Assembly: GCA_910592205.1 (NCBI GenBank)
Contig: CAJVPJ010001005.1
Span: forward strand, 1-13,425
Direction: 5' to 3'
DNA length: 13,425 nt
Origin: Paraglomus occultum
Taxonomy: Eukaryota > Glomeromycota > Glomeromycetes > Paraglomerales > Paraglomeraceae
The position numbers and the translations under genes were made by a program. This document shows, piece after piece, positions 1 through 8,915 of this stretch (position 1 is its first letter; each line of letters opens with the position of its first letter). Under the pieces are notes generated by a model, which was not told the DNA's origin, made no database searches, and saw only the letters and a list, made by a program, of their open reading frames with translations.

Positions 1-956
1 TAATGTAATTTTAATTTTAGTAAATATATGAAAGTTATATTTTCTTTCTTTTTTTTGTATACTAACAGCGATTAATTACGCATCGTAAAACAAGAAGCTT
101 TGATTGTTTATTCTGGAAAAAAAGACATATTAGTATTTATTATTTATTTATCTCATGGCTTAAGAATAAAAGCAAAGCAGTGCGTTAAAAGTATTCACGC
201 TAAAATTGTGTATGATGGCAAGACTAAAATCGGAAATATAATTATCTAAGTGCGAATAATATGCCAATGCATTACAAATAATTATCGAATTTCATAATGT
301 ATCCTAACTTTTTGACATTAACAATAATTTATTAATTAGAAAGGCTAACTAAATTTTAACTTTTTTCCGAGAAAGGAAAAGACTATCGTCAGTTGATATT
401 TTACGGCGAAAGAGAGAGAGATGTTATGTGTTGGTAATATACTGTACCAGCAATTGGTTTCGGTGTATTTGTTATCGTAAGATACATATGTTACAAGCAA
501 GGAAAACAAAAATGCTTACAACATACTTTTTTTTTCTTGTAATAAACGCATGGCGTGGGCATCACAGATATATAAACGATCATAAAAATTATATAAGCAT
601 ACCGAAAAAAGCAATTGAAAAAACGTAATATAGAATAGAATACAGCAACCAAGCCAGGTTAACGTCGGGCAAAAAGTTTGTTGCCATAGTTTAATGCCGA
701 AAAAAATATTGGCAGAGAAATAATTGTCGGAAAAATAATTTGCCAGGAGGAGAAAAATAAACGCTTCCCTATTTAATAAGTTTTATGGGACTTGTAACAT
801 TACACTGTTGAGTATGTCAGATCGGAATTTATGTTATATTGCTATCAGAATATATGTATAATCCAAACTGACATATGTCTATTCAAAATGGATATAAATT
901 CTGATTCACTAATGTTAATTAATAGCTAACGCGGATAATTTCAAAATAAAACAAAT
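1..956. other. Intergenic region, no gene recognised
   Basis: AT-rich sequence with homopolymer runs of T and A. The only long open stretch (428-628, plus strand) begins at GTG, is rich in aromatic and basic residues from low-complexity DNA, and has no recognisable domain, so I do not call it. A short GA microsatellite lies at 411-420. A repeat listed separately occupies 814-908. The last part is the downstream flank of the minus-strand membrane-protein gene. Confidence 0.6.
814..908. repeat. Inverted-repeat-type dispersed repeat, copy 1
   Basis: Positions 814-834 match 5390-5410 at 20 of 21 bases (ATGTCAGATCGGAATTTATG versus ATGTCAGATGGGAATTTATG, then T in both). Positions 875-895 match 5408-5428 at 17 of 21. 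The element is loosely palindromic: the TCAG...GAATTTAT of the left arm recurs inverted as ATAAATTCTGA near 894-905. This resembles a small non-autonomous palindromic element (MITE-like). No coding capacity and no clear target-site duplication were seen. Confidence 0.6.
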
Positions 957-962
957 TTTATT
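957..962 (-). promoter_or_regulatory. Candidate polyadenylation signal AATAAA
   Basis: The plus strand reads TTTATT, which is AATAAA on the minus strand, about 100 nt past the stop codon of the membrane-protein gene at 1062. Position and sequence suit a 3'-end signal. In AT-rich DNA such a hexamer is also common by chance. Confidence 0.4.
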
Positions 963-1061
963 ATTGTACGTAAAAATTAAATTACGAATAAAAAAAAACA
1001 ACTGCATTTATAAATACAAAATGTTCAAATAAGTAAGAACATAATAAATGATATTTAAAGT

Positions 1062-2033
1062 TTATGTAAAACAAGCTGAAGTATCACAGGCATCTCCGAA
1101 CATGTTTACCCAGTATGACGGATTATTGCTTAGCACAGCTAGAATTACTAGAAACACTGCAACTACGAATCCACAAACTTGAAACCAAATATAAACACGA
1201 TCTTGATCCGTGTTTACGCCCGGCGGTGGGCGATTTCCCAAATAGTAATAAACAAACGCAACGATACTATTAAATGTCCAAACGCTACAAAATCCCGTCA
1301 GATATTTAGAACGGCAACCAAAACCTTTAGGTCGAGTAAGATAAGCGATAATTACTGCTACCCAGGGAATAAGCGACGATAATACGAGTATTGACAATAC
1401 GTTCTCTCGTATGCTACGAACATTTTCATTCGATAATTTTCTGACTGATATTAGCATATCTTCATTCAACTCTTCTTCCGGGTTTTTTGCGACAATTTTG
1501 CCTTTAAATATTCTTATCAAAATTGCCGGCAATGTCCAGGTTAATAGCAACGGAATATAGGGCCATTCTTGGATATCGCATGGCCCAGCCGCCCGATAGA
1601 TTCCCAAGGCTATACCTACCACAATGTAGTAGGCTGATGCCAGAGATGCAAATCGATCCAGAACAGATGCGTTGGCTATACAGCTCCTGAGAGCTTTCGG
1701 TAAGGGAACATTTTGATTATTCGGCCTCGCATCTATGGCCTGAACACGGTATCCGAACGGCCAAATGCCACCCTCAAAACGATTGCAGTTTAGCCAGTAA
1801 ACGCAAGCGTCTACTACGTCCTGGTCATCTCCGTCTTCCCCAAAATTAATGTTGACAAAGTAAAATAAACCAACAAAGGGAGACGCTAGGCAAATGAAGA
1901 TATGGGAAACCTTTAATTTGAGTGAAGAAAATGGCGCTGCTCCTATTGTGAGAATTGCGGGCAACGTGCCCAAAAGATACGTAGGAACCGGATTTTGTAG
2001 CATATGTGTGACAAACGCTGACGAAGGAGCCAT
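1062..2033 (-). CDS. Multi-pass membrane protein of unknown function
   Basis: Uninterrupted 323-codon frame from ATG at 2033 (protein starts MAPSSAFV). The frame stays open to 2114, but the upstream part starts at GTG and looks like leader, so I chose the first ATG. Hydrophobic segments that could span a membrane lie at about residues 18-36, 43-62, 128-146, 157-175, 211-232, 246-265 and 280-301. A polar Cys-containing loop (about 65-125) carries the striking stretch EGGIWPFGYRVQAIDARP, and a charged loop (about 178-210) lies between segments four and five. No catalytic motif or transporter signature was recognised. The layout resembles lineage-specific hypothetical membrane proteins of arbuscular mycorrhizal fungi (inference from memory of the family style). 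It is intronless, has a TATA box upstream and an AATAAA downstream, and shows no lesions, so it is probably a functional gene. Its role is unknown. Confidence 0.85.
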   Translation of the reverse strand: MAPSSAFVTHMLQNPVPTYLLGTLPAILTIGAAPFSSLKLKVSHIFICLASPFVGLFYFVNINFGEDGDDQDVVDACVYWLNCNRFEGGIWPFGYRVQAIDARPNNQNVPLPKALRSCIANASVLDRFASLASAYYIVVGIALGIYRAAGPCDIQEWPYIPLLLTWTLPAILIRIFKGKIVAKNPEEELNEDMLISVRKLSNENVRSIRENVLSILVLSSLIPWVAVIIAYLTRPKGFGCRSKYLTGFCSVWTFNSIVAFVYYYLGNRPPPGVNTDQDRVYIWFQVCGFVVAVFLVILAVLSNNPSYWVNMFGDACDTSACFT

Positions 2034-2132
2034 TTTATATGAATGAGTTGTGGGAAAACGAAATAGAAAGGAAGAAAAAAAGTCTTCAAGGTTTCTCTGC
2101 AATAAAGCTGACACAAACGTCAGTTAGCATTG

Positions 2133-2140
2133 CTTTTATA
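2133..2140 (-). promoter_or_regulatory. TATA box upstream of the membrane-protein gene
   Basis: Minus strand reads CCTATAAAAGC, a near-ideal TATA box, about 100 nt upstream of the ATG at 2033. A start site about 30 nt downstream would give a leader of about 70 nt. This spacing supports the choice of the ATG at 2033. Confidence 0.55.
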
Positions 2141-2293
2141 GGTTTGATTAGATAGTAATTATATAGAAAAATTTTTTTATATATTATAAATACATTAAAA
2201 TATTTAGCTACTAATAAAAATATAAACTTACAGTTACTTTAATCTGCGTGCCTGAAGGTTTTCCCCTCGTTTCATTTTTTATGCCCTTTCCAG

Positions 2294-2515
2294 ATGATCA
2301 AGTGGCGTGCTGGTGCAAAACATTTATTTTCACTTGATATTCTAGGCTTGTCAATCACAGCAGCAACCATTTTGACTGAACCGATGGTCACACTTTCCAC
2401 ACCTGATTTATCATCTATTTATGTGTTCGTTGACTGTAACATAAATAAGAATCAATTGGTATTGAGATCTATTGAGCAGATAACACGTGCAACGGTTACC
2501 TCTCCAGGTAAATAA
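2294..2515 (+). CDS. Orphan 73-codon ORF, doubtful
   Basis: ATG-initiated frame on the plus strand, divergent from the membrane-protein gene. The product begins MIKWRAGAKHLF and has a mixed composition without low complexity, but I recognise no domain, no signal peptide and no spliced extension. The opposite strand of the same interval is also partly open (between stops, around the reverse complement of 2270-2400), so the openness may be a remnant of a repeat rather than a gene. Probability of being a real gene is low. Confidence 0.15.
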   Translation: MIKWRAGAKHLFSLDILGLSITAATILTEPMVTLSTPDLSSIYVFVDCNINKNQLVLRSIEQITRATVTSPGK

Positions 2516-2791
2516 GGGTAACATGCTATGGGCGTTTTTCGAAAAGATTCCATGAGCAACCTATTGCATGGTATTGACAAACTATTAGACACACGCAGTT
2601 ATTGCTGCTGAGCCTTGTACATATTTGGATTAGAAACAAGCATTGAATGCGTATATGATAGTTTATAAAGCACATTGATATAGAATGATAAGCTATATCG
2701 TATTGACATTATTTCAAGAACAGCGAAACTGATTTGTAATGTTTGCCGTTAGATAAGTGCACGAGTCAAAAAGTGCTATTTGTTTATATCA

Positions 2792-3019
2792 ATGAGATCT
2801 ATTAATAAAAAGTTCTATGTGGAAACTAAACTGGGTATCAATGACATAGTTTTGGTATCGAACAAACGGCAAAGGAACATATCTTTTGGTTCTAAAAAGG
2901 AGGTTTATGTAGATCGTATGTTCTGGAATAAATTGCCCGATTATTGGTTGCGTATATCGAAACCCAAATTTGGGTTTCTTTTATCGTCAACTACTTATCC
3001 AAAAAAATATTATGATTGA
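2792..3019 (+). CDS. Orphan 75-codon ORF, doubtful
   Basis: The first ATG is at 2792; a longer reading from 2780 would need TTG. The product is basic and polar (starts MRSINKKFYVET, ends TTYPKKYYD) with no recognised domain or membrane segment. There is no convincing promoter, and no splice partner was found on either side. It could be a small gene or chance openness. Confidence 0.2.
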   Translation: MRSINKKFYVETKLGINDIVLVSNKRQRNISFGSKKEVYVDRMFWNKLPDYWLRISKPKFGFLLSSTTYPKKYYD

Positions 3020-5291
3020 CATGTCTGTGTAATACGCTAATGCAACGCAACGATCAATGATGTATGGAGCCCACATATGTAGTTGGAGCCCACCCCCGGG
3101 ATAGCCTCTGTCAACCAATTTGTCAACCAAATGCCGAAGAATAATACCATAGTGGATTGTTGAACATGTGGCGTTGTGTGGTTATTTAACAAAGTGGCGT
3201 AAATTAGTTAGAATGATAGGCTACTGAACATGTGCCTCAGATAGCCATAAAATGATATTGATAAGCCACCCCTGGATTCAACTACTTCGTGAATTGAGGT
3301 CTAAAAATATCATCGCCTGATAATAGCAAAACACTCGCTATCATATGTTCAAGCATTGACACAACTGAGACAACGGAGACAACGTGTTTCAACTAGAACT
3401 TTAAAGAAATAGCTATGAACAAATATAAGCAGATTAACACGTTTGGTAAAATTACTACTGTTTAGAAGAGAGAATTTGGCTAGTTTTTGAACATAAATAG
3501 TCTATTGGGGAGTGTATATGAAGTAAATTGCGTAACTACGAGACAACGCTTTGCAACTGATGTGCGTATCGTTGTAATAAGAGCCAAAAGCGTTTGCGGC
3601 AAACGAACTGTTTCGTATTAGTGTTTATCCGATTTCAACAAGAACGTTAGTATAAATTTATATTTCTGAAAGTGGAATACAATTTTTGTCTGAAAGAAAA
3701 AGGCGTTTACACCGCACCGTTAAACCAATTAGAATTATATACATTCTCTATCTGGAAAAAAGGGCAAAACGTTGAATGTAGCTCGTGCAAAACTGCAACA
3801 TTCTGAAACTTTTATCCGATTCTTTTCTCATTCCAAATAGCAAAATGTCATCGAGAATTAGATCTGTACTGTATTGGTTAACAAGTGTGGAAGTGTAATA
3901 AAACACTGACAGTAACAAAGCCGCTCTACTATTTGTTAAATAAGCGATCTGAAACCTACAATTATCCAGTCCCGAGTATATCAACTCCTTACGAAGAATT
4001 AATTCAAAGCCTACAATTGGATTTGTGTTTACCTAAAATGCTTTCCACTTAAGTGAATAACAACCATAGTGTTACGAGAATATCCAGAGGACGAAAGATA
4101 AATAAAACTACGAATTATTGTAGTCAAGGAAATAAACATAACCAACCACTTTAATACCTTCCGCTTTAGTGTTATTCTTATGTTATTAACGATTATGTAT
4201 TTCTTTATACTTATTACCGTTTACGAACGTTATAACCAATATTTATAGATTCGACTTTATGTAAACCTTTCGATGTACAATATTAAATATCAGCATTGTA
4301 TCACACACGGTAAAAGAAACTTTATTCAGAGCGACATACTGATAGTTAAGCGTCATTTCAAAATATTCATACGAGCCCTTTCGATGTATATCCTATGATG
4401 TCCTCCTCTATGTCAACTATTCCCTCTTTTATATAAACGTATTTCGCAATCCATTTATCCAATAGTAGCACCCACATAACTATCGCTAACGCCATACTTT
4501 ATTAATCTGTCTGATTGAAAGAAAAAATGAGAGAGCCGCGTCCTTTCAATACCAGGTTGATCATACAATGACTGATAACAATTAAGTCATACCATTATAT
4601 ATTTTGCATATATATAAGTTCCTCTTTCATCCACTTTTCCACGCTCACATAATGCTAGAAAACAAAACTGGTTCCAACATTTGCTCGTAAAAACGTTAGA
4701 CGAGAATAAACTGTGTGTCAAAATTGCATATGTAGATTTATATTCTCTAATACTAATGCCATCTATCAAGATACTTTTGTATGCAGTTCTCTCCTCATCT
4801 TTCTCGGCATTTCAGAAGTCAACTATATCAAAAATTTGCAACTACACGCAATTTAACAAAACGCAATAAAATTGCAAACTGTCGACCAGCTTTCAAAATT
4901 AATCTTCTCGGAGGCAAGCCAAGCCAATCAGTAAAAAGAAAGTACTCTCTTCAAATACGAATAAAAAAGTTTCTGACTTGCTTCAGCTAACATATCTCTT
5001 CTAATCAAACTAATATTTAAATCTAACTGAATTACATTATTAACATTTTTACACAAGTTTTAATATCTTTGTTCTTCACTACCATATGACACAATATTTG
5101 TATTTGTTATAACAATTGTAATACTACTAAACTGAATAGAATCGCCGTTTGAATACTATTTACATTACAACACTGAAACATGTGCTCTCCCTGTCACCAA
5201 CAAATCAACTATTTACATATCTTATACATAATAAATGCAGTGACATATCTCTACAACAAACGCAATAAATTTTGAGCGTAAAGTTTGTTGC
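3020..5291. other. Long gene-poor region, nothing recognised
   Basis: About 2.3 kb with no open frame I would call coding. The frames at 3748-3984 (minus), 4587-4769 (minus) and 4681-4869 (plus) have only TTG at their 5' ends. The frame at 4781-4990 (plus) starts at ATG but gives a basic, low-information peptide. Around 3066-3128 short duplications occur (GGAGCCCAC twice, TGTCAACCA twice) beside a CCCCCGGG island. No splice-linked exon chain was found by eye. Confidence 0.5.
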
Positions 5292-5435
5292 ATGTCAGGT
5301 TAGATTTTATGTCTATTCCAAATGAAAATATGTCAGTTCAGAATAGACACATGTCAGAATATAATCTATGTCCATTCGGGAATAAACATATGTCAGATGG
5401 GAATTTATGTCCGTTCCAAATGGACATATGTGTCA
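5292..5435. repeat. Palindromic tandem repeat cluster, copy 2 of the dispersed family
   Basis: The heptamer ATGTCAG occurs at 5292, 5330, 5351 and 5390 (spacings 38, 21 and 39). Between them are degenerate units of the type ATGTCyrTTCcnAATGgacAT. The unit at 5408-5428 is a short hairpin with perfect six-base arms (ATGTCC...GGACAT). Part of the cluster is nearly identical to 814-834. This looks like a hairpin-rich repeat family, either a MITE or an expanded minisatellite. Confidence 0.65.
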
Positions 5436-5700
5436 TACTAGAATCATAAAGACAATTAGGTAGCAACGTTAAAACGACATTATGATATTAAACGCTACTG
5501 CATATAAACACGTTATTATACACGAGACGACGTATTTAATTAACATTATTACATTGACGATTGTGAGGGTGGCAGTTTAAGTTGCAAATGACAGCAGCTT
5601 TGCGACAAGCGCATCGAGCCATTGAACAATTAAATTAGCCTTACAACTTTGGTTCGATCGACCAAGCTTTGAGCTGAAGCGGCTTTATTATTTTTTGACA

Positions 5701-6050
5701 GAATGTATTAAGTTACAGAATACATCAGTGATTGTCTTTGTGTTTGTAGGCAATACAATTGTGAATAAACATAACATGACGTGGCATATTATTGTGAAAG
5801 AGTGCCTTGAGTTACTGAATACATTAGCGAATAGTTTATTCTATTAGTAGGAAATACAGGCACCCAATCAGTAAACACCGATCGGCACACAGTTGTGGAG
5901 TTTCTAAAACGTTAGTGATGAATAGTGAAAGACGAGAGTATTAAAATAGCGTAATAGACGTCGGTCGTAAAATATGCTTTGACTTACAGAATACGTTAGT
6001 GATGGTCCTTTTATTGGCGCAGGTTTGAGTAAACACCGATCGATATATTG
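5701..6050. repeat. Degenerate tandem array, unit about 84-98 bp
   Basis: A core of the form TTACAGAATACrTTAGTGAT recurs at 5713, 5812 and 5984. A more eroded copy (AACGTTAGTGATGAATAG) lies around 5909. The TTAG/TCAG anchor positions are 5725, 5823, 5912 and 5996, so the spacings are 98, 89 and 84. The downstream part of the unit is also shared: AGTAAACACCGATCG is identical at 5870-5884 and 6028-6042. The array therefore behaves as a diverged minisatellite rather than a single duplicated oligomer. One frame through the first two units is open for about 74 codons but lacks a good ATG, so I do not call it. Confidence 0.65.
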
Positions 6051-6059
6051 AAATCTCTA

Positions 6060-6723
6060 CTCAATCCATGGTATTTAAGACTTAACCATTTGTGTTCAAT
6101 TTAAGCTGGTACGACAGTCAGCTTGTCAACTAAATCTAGGCTAGACCGTGTGAAATTAACAGATCTGCAATTTCGATTTACTATTTACGAGAATTGACAG
6201 AAATTCAAATCAATCAATATTATCCTACGCTCACCACTGAGTGAATTGGTTTGTGAATATTTGAAGATAATTTAGCATAAAACGCTATTCTTCCTAATTT
6301 TCGGCATTGACAGTTTTTGTGAGAATATACTTTATTTTTAACCACTTGTGTCAATGCAATTCTCCTTATGACAGTGATACATGCGATGTCTTTGAAATAA
6401 ACGTTTTGAACTTTCAATGATTTACGATTACATAATGACAAAAACAAAACGTTATGAAGTATGTTTAACTGTCACAATAAATAGACAGCAATTTGTTACT
6501 ATTGTATTATGAGGTAAAATTGTATATAAACAATATAATATAATAATAGTAATACCACAAGTTACTTGCGCTTATATAAATTGTTCATTTTTATGTTAAA
6601 CAAACTTTAAAATGCATATCTTTATAACAAACTCAGTTGGTTTATACTCATTTATCGTAATGTTAATAAATCACTTTTTATAATGGTGTTACCTGATTGT
6701 CTTTATTATTCCAATCGGACATA
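6060..6723. other. Intergenic region, nothing recognised
   Basis: AT-rich sequence between the tandem array and the left end of the first Tc1 element. The minus-strand open frame at 6220-6447 begins at TTG and has no recognisable domain. No RNA gene or clear repeat was seen. Confidence 0.5.
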
Positions 6724-7136
6724 CAGTGGGTGACCAAAAGTCTCCGACCACCCCTTAAAATTTTCGTTGATCATGCATAACTCCGTAACAAAACATTAGA
6801 TTTCTATGAAACTTTAGCCGTAGTTTGCGCTTGTATTGAGCTACATTCCTGCAAAATTTTAGCTTAGATTAATATGTAAACGGTTAGGTTTACTTATACC
6901 CGACTTTACTCAACTGAAAATGAATAAATTAGGCATTACGAAGAAAATGTTCAAAAATTAATAACTCCACAACCATTTGCATTATTAACAAACTTTAAAT
7001 GAGGTTTTGTAGCGCATGTCATATACTTTGAAAAAATGTAAATAATATGGCAGTATAATATAAATAAAATTTGTTATGGCATTCAAGTAACGGCATATTA
7101 ATTTCACAGATAATTATCTGAAAATTGATCACATGC

Positions 7137-7175
7137 GTGCGCATTCACAGTGCAAATGTGCGCATTTACAATGCA
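7137..7175. repeat. Two 18-bp direct repeats in the left arm of Tc1 element 1
   Basis: GTGCGCATTCACAGTGCA (7137-7154) is followed by GTGCGCATTTACAATGCA (7158-7175). There are two mismatches and the period is 21 bp. Both differences are C/T or G/A transitions. Repeats in the arms of Tc1/mariner elements can be transposase-binding sites, but these lie about 410 bp inside the terminus, so that role is only a guess. Confidence 0.6.
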
Positions 7176-7258
7176 GGATATTGCATTAAGCTTTCTACTT
7201 CCACTTTCCACACATTTTTGCAAAAAAAAATTCAAGCATTCCAACTTATTCTTAGTAA

Positions 7259-7474
7259 ATGACAGAGTTAACTGAATTTGAACGCGGAATCATTATCGGG
7301 GGGTGGCTTTTTGGACACAGCGAACGAGAAATTGAAGCAAAAACTGGCCACCCAAAAAGCACAGTACATGACACAATAGAAAGATACTGTGAAACTGGGG
7401 CAGGAAATTCTCTTCCACACAGGGGAGGTGATGATGGGGGCGGTGGGGGGGGGAGGGAGCCTTTCTGTTTCTGA
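7259..7474 (+). pseudogene. Tc1-like transposase, N-terminal HTH fragment
   Basis: The frame begins MTELTEFERGIIIGGWLFGH and runs through a helix-turn-helix typical of Tc1 transposase N-termini: a glycine-containing turn, then a recognition helix around KTGHPKSTVHDTIERYCETG (about residues 28-47). This is the paired-like first DNA-binding subdomain, which binds the terminal repeats. Normally a linker with a GRP-type motif and a DDE catalytic domain of about 230 residues follow. Here the frame enters a glycine-coding G tract after about residue 55 and stops. No catalytic Asp or Glu remains, and translations beyond the tract show no transposase motifs in any frame I followed. A broken gene without enzymatic function. 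Confidence 0.75.
7422..7457 (+). other. G-rich tract, potential G-quadruplex
   Basis: Four G-runs of at least three lie within 36 bases: GGGG at 7422, GGGGG at 7436, nine G at 7445 and GGG at 7455. They are separated by short loops, except that the first loop is ten bases. This is exceptional in an AT-rich window and sits exactly where the transposase frame breaks down. Confidence 0.6.
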
Positions 7475-7806
7475 AGGTACCTAATAACTACAGAAATTTT
7501 ATCTGAATACCGAAAATAACACGTAATTTTGCTACGCATTGTAACACCTCGGAACGATTGGACGTCCACCAACGGTCCATTTTGCTTTAGACCTGAATGT
7601 AGGTGAATCTGGATATGCGGCGGCAACCCACGTTCGTGTGACTTTTTGTATCATTGACATGTATTGTTGTTTGAGAGTATTCTAATACAGACGAAGTTAA
7701 TTTCAAGGACAGGCGCTCACAAAATATAATCAATTCATTTTTGTTATTACATACCAGTAAAGTCTCTGACAAGTGATTATTTCCTGATGCCGTCATTTTT
7801 TCTACC

Positions 7807-7863
7807 ATGTCTCTGATACTCATCATGCCCGCCTTTAACTCAGTCGTCTAACCAATGAGACAT
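7807..7863. repeat. Short stem with tRNA-like internal sequence
   Basis: Perfect seven-base inverted repeat, ATGTCTC at 7807-7813 and GAGACAT at 7857-7863. The enclosed plus strand contains TTTAACTCAGTCGTCTAACC, which resembles a tRNA A box/D-arm. No B box (GGTTCGANTCC) at the right distance was found, so it is not a functional tRNA. It could be a fragment of a tRNA-derived SINE. Confidence 0.25.
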
Positions 7864-8191
7864 CACCGAGTTGCCAAAACTCTTCTGAGCGCAATTAGAG
7901 CTCTTGTATAGCCTCGATACCCGTAGCAGATGAAAGTTATTCACCAGTCCATTTGGATACGCTAATTTATGCTAAGATTGATACTAACCTCTCCCTCTTG
8001 CTTTTGACACCGGCTGTCACAATTGGTATCGATGCTGTAGATGAAGTATCGGAGACTGAAGGCGTTGTGGGCCGTCAGTCAGCGAATCTATAGTTACAGA
8101 TTTTTTAACTCATAATAATAATAACATTTACTTAATCGGTGCTGAACTGAGTGCGTGCATAAAATATTAATACAAGTTTACCTACAATGAT

Positions 8192-8392
8192 ATCAAGCCA
8201 TCCGTTTTATGCATATTCAAATTGTACTTAATCTTCTGTGTCAATTTTTTGCACACAGTTACGTTAACGTCCGTGTGAGCATTGGATTCTTGGTTGTTGG
8301 GTTATTAGTGAGCGATTGATGACGAAATTTGATTTTGCGTGTTCGAAGAATCAAGCCAGCCGTTTATGCATATTGAAATCGTACTTAATATT
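8192..8392. repeat. 43-bp direct repeat pair, 158-bp spacing
   Basis: ATCAAGCCATCCGTTTTATG (from 8192) and ATCAAGCCAGCCGTTTATGC (from 8350) start two copies of about 43 bp. Both continue through CATATT-AAAT-GTACTTAAT, with a few substitutions and one single-base gap. The intervening 115 bp differs too much to call a full tandem unit, but it may be an eroded one. Confidence 0.6.
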
Positions 8393-8915
8393 GGTCATTC
8401 TGTTTTAGCCCAATTCTCAATACGCTATCATATTATGAAGGCAACTATGAAAGAATTTAGTCAGTAGAACCCGTTTCTTCACGTCTCTTCATGACTAATA
8501 ATGCAACTTGTTGTCGCAAAGATACTGTGCAATGGGAAGCATACATGTTAATATAACTGTTACATATTACTGACAGCCAAGACAGTTGGTATTTACGTAA
8601 ACTCTCTTGGCGGTTGTTGTAATGGCAAGTTGTATTTCAAAGTGATAAGGGAAACTATTGTCCCCATTTACGTACAGTATATATGACTAATTACGAAATC
8701 TTCCTTCCCTCTTTTCTCGAAAACTGTTGCTCTCTAATAAACAAATAGTGATAATAAAAGTTGTTCAAGTCAGAACTATTCACCGTTTAGTTCTCTCTTG
8801 TGTATCTCTCAAAAGACGCTTCTTTATAATCAAAGTTTTTTTTGCCGCAGCCAATCGATGATCGTGAAAAAATAAAAAGGGGCTTTTTTTCCTTCCCACG
8901 CACATTCAGCAAGAA

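Larger units (their letters stand above)
6726..7475 (+). mobile_element. Tc1/mariner element 1, left end and transposase 5' fragment
   Basis: The left terminus is CAGTGGGTGACCAAAAGTCT, preceded by TA at 6724-6725, which is the Tc1/mariner target dinucleotide. About 530 bp of non-coding left arm precedes the transposase start at 7259. The reading frame is lost at a G-rich tract near 7422-7457, and no matching right terminus (GGTCACCCACTG) was seen downstream. So only the left part of the element is present, or its right part has been replaced. It is dead in cis. Confidence 0.75.
7476..8915. other. Gene-poor region between Tc1 fragment and P-loop pseudogene
   Basis: No convincing coding sequence. 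Minus-strand open frames at 7252-7626 and 7587-7826 are largely antisense to the transposon or start in repeat-like DNA and show no domain. A short stem at 7807-7863 and a direct repeat at 8192/8350 are listed separately. The sequence just before 8916 contains AATAAAAAGGGGC (about 40 nt upstream of the ATG), which could have served as a TATA-like element for the P-loop frame. Confidence 0.45.

Noticed and set aside
428-628. 66-codon plus-strand open frame
   Set aside because: Starts at GTG, is driven by T-runs and basic codons, and has no domain or splice partner.
3748-3984. 78-codon minus-strand open frame
   Set aside because: The 5' end is TTG and the first ATG comes very late. No domain, no neighbours.
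4587-4990. Three overlapping open frames on both strands
   Set aside because: Two start at TTG. The ATG frame at 4781 encodes a basic, featureless peptide. Overlap on both strands argues for chance.
5628-5849. Open frame of about 74 codons through the tandem array
   Set aside because: No ATG near its start and the openness follows from repeat units. No protein features beyond the repeat periodicity.
6220-6447. 75-codon minus-strand open frame
   Set aside because: Begins at TTG, no recognisable domain, and lies in an AT-rich gene-poor interval.
7252-7626. 124-codon minus-strand open frame with a proline run
   Set aside because: Antisense to the Tc1 transposase fragment. The prolines come from the complement of the G-rich tract.
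7587-7826. 79-codon minus-strand open frame
   Set aside because: Begins at an ATG, but its DNA lies in repeat-like sequence, no motif was recognised, and it is partly antisense to other open stretches.
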